A DNA stretch of 64,000 bases, from assembly GCA_947172415.1 (NCBI GenBank), contig OX359196.1, forward strand, positions 3,102,501-3,166,500, in the 5' to 3' direction. The position numbers were made by a program, and so were the translations under genes. This document shows positions 60,583 to 64,000 of the stretch, one piece after another. The notes under the pieces are model-generated. The model saw only the letters and a program-made list of their open reading frames with translations. It made no database searches and was not told the DNA's origin. Source of the DNA: Chondrosia reniformis. Its lineage: Eukaryota > Porifera > Demospongiae > Chondrillida > Chondrillidae. Position 1 is the stretch's first letter; each line of letters begins with the position of its first letter.

Positions 60583-63500
60583 TATAACTAGTAAATACAA
60601 CTAGTCCATACAACCAGTACATACAACTAGTACATACAAGTAGCACATATGCAACCAGTGCATGTATATGGACTGGTTGCATATGTACATATACATATAA
60701 CTAGTACAAGTAGTACAAACAACTACTAACTACAACTAGTACAAATAAGTAGTCCATAAAACAATTACACACAACTAGTACATACAAGTAGTACATACAA
60801 CTAGTCCATAAAACTAGTAACTACAACTGGTAAATAGAACTAGTAAAAACAACTAGTTCGTACAACTAGTACATACAACTACTACATATAACTAGTACAT
60901 TCAACTAGTTACTAGTACAATCAACTAGTACATGCAAAGCGAACATATAACTAGTACATAGAACTGGTATATGGAACTAGTATATTCAACTAGAACATAC
61001 AACTAGTAAATACAACTAGTACATACAACTAATAACTACTACTAGTAAATATAATAAGTACATACAACCATTTCACACATCTAATACATAGTACATATAT
61101 CTGCATACAACTAGTATATCTAACTAGTACATACAACTAGATACTAGCCCATACTACTAGTTACTAGCACATACAACTAGTCCCTATAACTAGCACATAC
61201 AACTAGTCACTTCAATTACTAAATATAACTGGTATATATATTTAGTACATATAACTACATACATCTAGTACATACAGTTGGTATATACAAGTAGTAAATA
61301 CAGATTGTTACTAGTACATTCAAATAGTACATTAAACTACTATATACAAATAGTAAATATAACTATGGCATACAACTAGTTAATAGCATATACAACTAGT
61401 ACACACAACTAGTATATACAAATAGTACTTTCAACTAATTCGAACAACTATTACTATAACTAGTACAAAGAACTAGTACAAAGAACTAATACATACGACT
61501 ATTTCATACAACTGGTTACTACTACAGTCATCCGCTATGCACATCTAGTACATACAATGACTTACTAGTATATACAACTAGTACATACAAGTAGTACATA
61601 CAACTAGTACATACAACTAGTACATACGACTAGTTCATGCGACTAGTCCATACAACTGGTACATAGAACTAATACATAGAACTTGTACATATAACTAGTA
61701 AATACAACTAGTCCATGTAACCAGTAAATACAACTAGTACATACAAGTAGTACATACAACTAGTACATATAACTACCTCATACAACTAGTTACTAGTACA
61801 TACAACTTGTACATACAACTAGTATATACAACTAGTACATAGATCTATCACCTAGAACTAGTATATACAACTAGTACATACAACTAGTACATACAACAAG
61901 TATATACAACTAGTACATAGATCTATCACCTAGAACTAGTATATACAACTAGTACATAGATCTATTACCTAGAACTAGTATATACAACTAGTACATACAA
62001 CTAGTAAATACAGATTGTTTCTAGTACATACAACTAGTACATACAACTAGTAAATACCACTAGTACATATAACTAGTACATACAACTAGTACATACAACT
62101 AGTACATATAACTAGTACAAATACTAGTTATTAGGACATACAACTAGGACTTCAACTGGTACATACAACTAGTAAATATAAATAGTACATACAACAATTA
62201 CGCACAACTAGAACATACAAGTAGAACGTATACCTATGTACCACTAGTACATACTTCTAGTGCCTACAATTAGTACATACAGATAGTTACTAATACATAG
62301 AACTAGTACATAGAACTAGTACATAGAACCAGTAGGTACAACTAGTACATAATAACTAGTACATACAACTAGTACATATAACTAAGACATACAGATAGTT
62401 TCTTGTACATACAACTAGTACTAACACTAAGGCATAGAGCTAGTACATATACCCAGTACATATGACCAGTACATATAACTAGTACAAATAACTAATACAT
62501 CCAACTGGTGTATGCAACCAGTACATATACATATAACTATTACTTATATATAGTACATAAAACTAGAACATACTACTAGTACATAGAACTAGTTTATACA
62601 TGCAACTAATATATATAACAAGTACATAAAACTATTACATACGATCAGAACATACAACTAGCACAAAACTAGTACCTAAAATTACTACAAATAATTACAA
62701 CATGCAACCACTACTTACAATTGAGTAAATACAACTAGAACCTCCAACTAGTAAATACAACAAATGCTAGTACATACAACTAGAACATGCAACTATTAGT
62801 GTGTACTTACAACTAGTACATACAACTGCATTGTACATTTAAATAGTACATTCAATGAGTACAAACAACTAGTACATGCAACTAGTACATACGACTAGTA
62901 CATACGACTAGTAGATACAACTAGAACTACAACTAGTCTATAGACCTAGTACATATAACGAGTACATATAACTAGTACATACAATTATTATATTTAACCA
63001 ATACATATACATATAACTAGTTCATATAAATAGTACATAAACTAGAACAACTACCAGTACATACAACTAGTACACACAACTAGTCCTACAACTAGGACAT
63101 AAAACTAGTACATACAACTAGGACATACAGATAGTTACTAATAAAAGCAACTAGTACATACAATTGTTACAACTAGTAACTACAACTAGTACAAATAACT
63201 AGAACATACAACTATTACACACAATTAGTACATACAATTAGTACATATAATTATTACATAAAATTAGTATATACAACTAGTTTCTAGTACATAAAAAAGG
63301 TACATACAACTAGCATATACAACTAGTATATACAACTAGTACAAATAAGTATACATAGAACAATTGCACACAACTAGTACATACAAGTAGTACATACAAC
63401 TAGTATATACAACTAGTAACTACAACGGGTAAATACAACTAGTACATACAACTAGGATATACAAGTATTAAATGCAGAGTGTTACTAGTACATACAACTA

Positions 63501-64000
63501 GTTTGTACAACTAGTACATACAACTAGTTTGTACACCTAGTACATACAACTACTACATATAACTAGTATATTAAACTAGTTACTAGTACATACAACTAGT
63601 ACATGCAACTAGAAGATATAACTAGTACATAGGACTAATATATAGAACTAGTATATACAACTAGTATATCTAACTAGTACATACAACTAGTACATACAAC
63701 TAGTCCCTACAACTAGTAACTACAATTAGTAAATATAACTAGAATATATATTTAGTACATATAACTACATAAAACTAGTTCATACAACTAGTATATACAA
63801 GTAGTAAATACAGTTTGTTACTAGTACATTCAACTAGTACATAAAGCTATTATATACAAATAGTACATATAACTACTGCATACAACTAGTTACTACTACA
63901 TCCAACTAGTACATACAACTAGAATATACAAAGAGTGCATTCAATTAGTACGTACAACTATTACTATAACTAGTACATACAACTAGTACATATAACATGT
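60583..64000 (-). repeat. 13-bp satellite, right arm, terminal segment, continuing beyond the window
   Basis: Reverse-orientation 13-mers to the end of the window. They contain a few short direct duplications, such as CTAGTACATAGATCTAT(C/T)ACCTAGAAC at about 61,835, 61,911 and 61,948, and one small hairpin (60,645-60,686). No gene is visible. Confidence 0.95.
60645..60686. repeat. Perfect 15-bp inverted repeat in the 13-bp array
   Basis: ACATATGCAACCAGT (60,645-60,659) and ACTGGTTGCATATGT (60,672-60,686) flank a 12-base loop. The right arm of the hairpin is the only satellite-like stretch in plus orientation in this part of the array, so a local inversion-duplication of about one unit is likely. 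Confidence 0.75.

Overview
This window is eukaryotic repeat DNA with no intact gene. The remnants of LINE-type retroelements, short TA-flanked DNA transposons, a probable tRNA-derived SINE and very long simple satellites point to an invertebrate animal. A mollusc, perhaps a bivalve, is my best guess, but that rests on general impression and not on a diagnostic gene. Nothing looks bacterial: there are no operons, no ribosome binding sites and no dense coding.

The layout is a mirror. From left to right: (1) a 13-bp satellite, unit TTGTATGTACTAG, on the plus strand, about 223-13,616; (2) a 123-bp satellite in plus orientation, 13,617-19,108; (3) a 145-bp satellite in plus orientation, 19,109-20,560, which flips to minus orientation at about 20,560-20,600 and runs to 21,030; (4) the 123-bp satellite in minus orientation, 21,031-35,313; (5) the 13-bp satellite in minus orientation (unit CTAGTACATACAA), 35,314 to the end. 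All three families appear in mirrored order and all change strand at the centre. The two 123/145 junctions carry the same private sequence variant, and a four-monomer higher-order pattern is shared by the two sides in inverted orientation. This makes one ancestral inverted duplication much likelier than chance. The arms differ in length (5.5 against 14.3 kb of 123-bp repeat) and in local rearrangements, so the structure is not a simple read-foldback copy. The right 123-bp array also holds a nearly perfect 2,823-bp tandem duplication.

Other elements interrupt the satellites. In the left 13-bp arm: three copies of element A and one of element B (both with a terminal hairpin of about 60 bp), a 1.46-kb and a 0.44-kb TA-flanked inverted-repeat element, and a 0.76-kb foldback sequence. 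In the right 123-bp array: a 486-bp inverted-repeat element with a 7-bp target duplication. In the right 13-bp arm: an unidentified coding-like fragment (35.45-35.72 kb), a SINE-like element (36.94 kb), a 185-bp MITE (38.67 kb) with an unexplained neighbour, three more B copies, a small 123-bp island (48.43-49.03 kb), and two dead retroelements on the minus strand. One retroelement (56.07-58.31 kb) has a Cys-rich N-terminus and a reverse transcriptase domain. The other (59.33-60.58 kb) is the C-terminal part of a LINE with a CCHC knuckle and a restriction-like endonuclease-type domain. Both are broken by stops and frameshifts.

No genes work together here. The interest lies in the architecture: either a giant foldback-type element or a heterochromatic palindrome built of three nested satellites, which would give very long hairpin RNA if transcribed.
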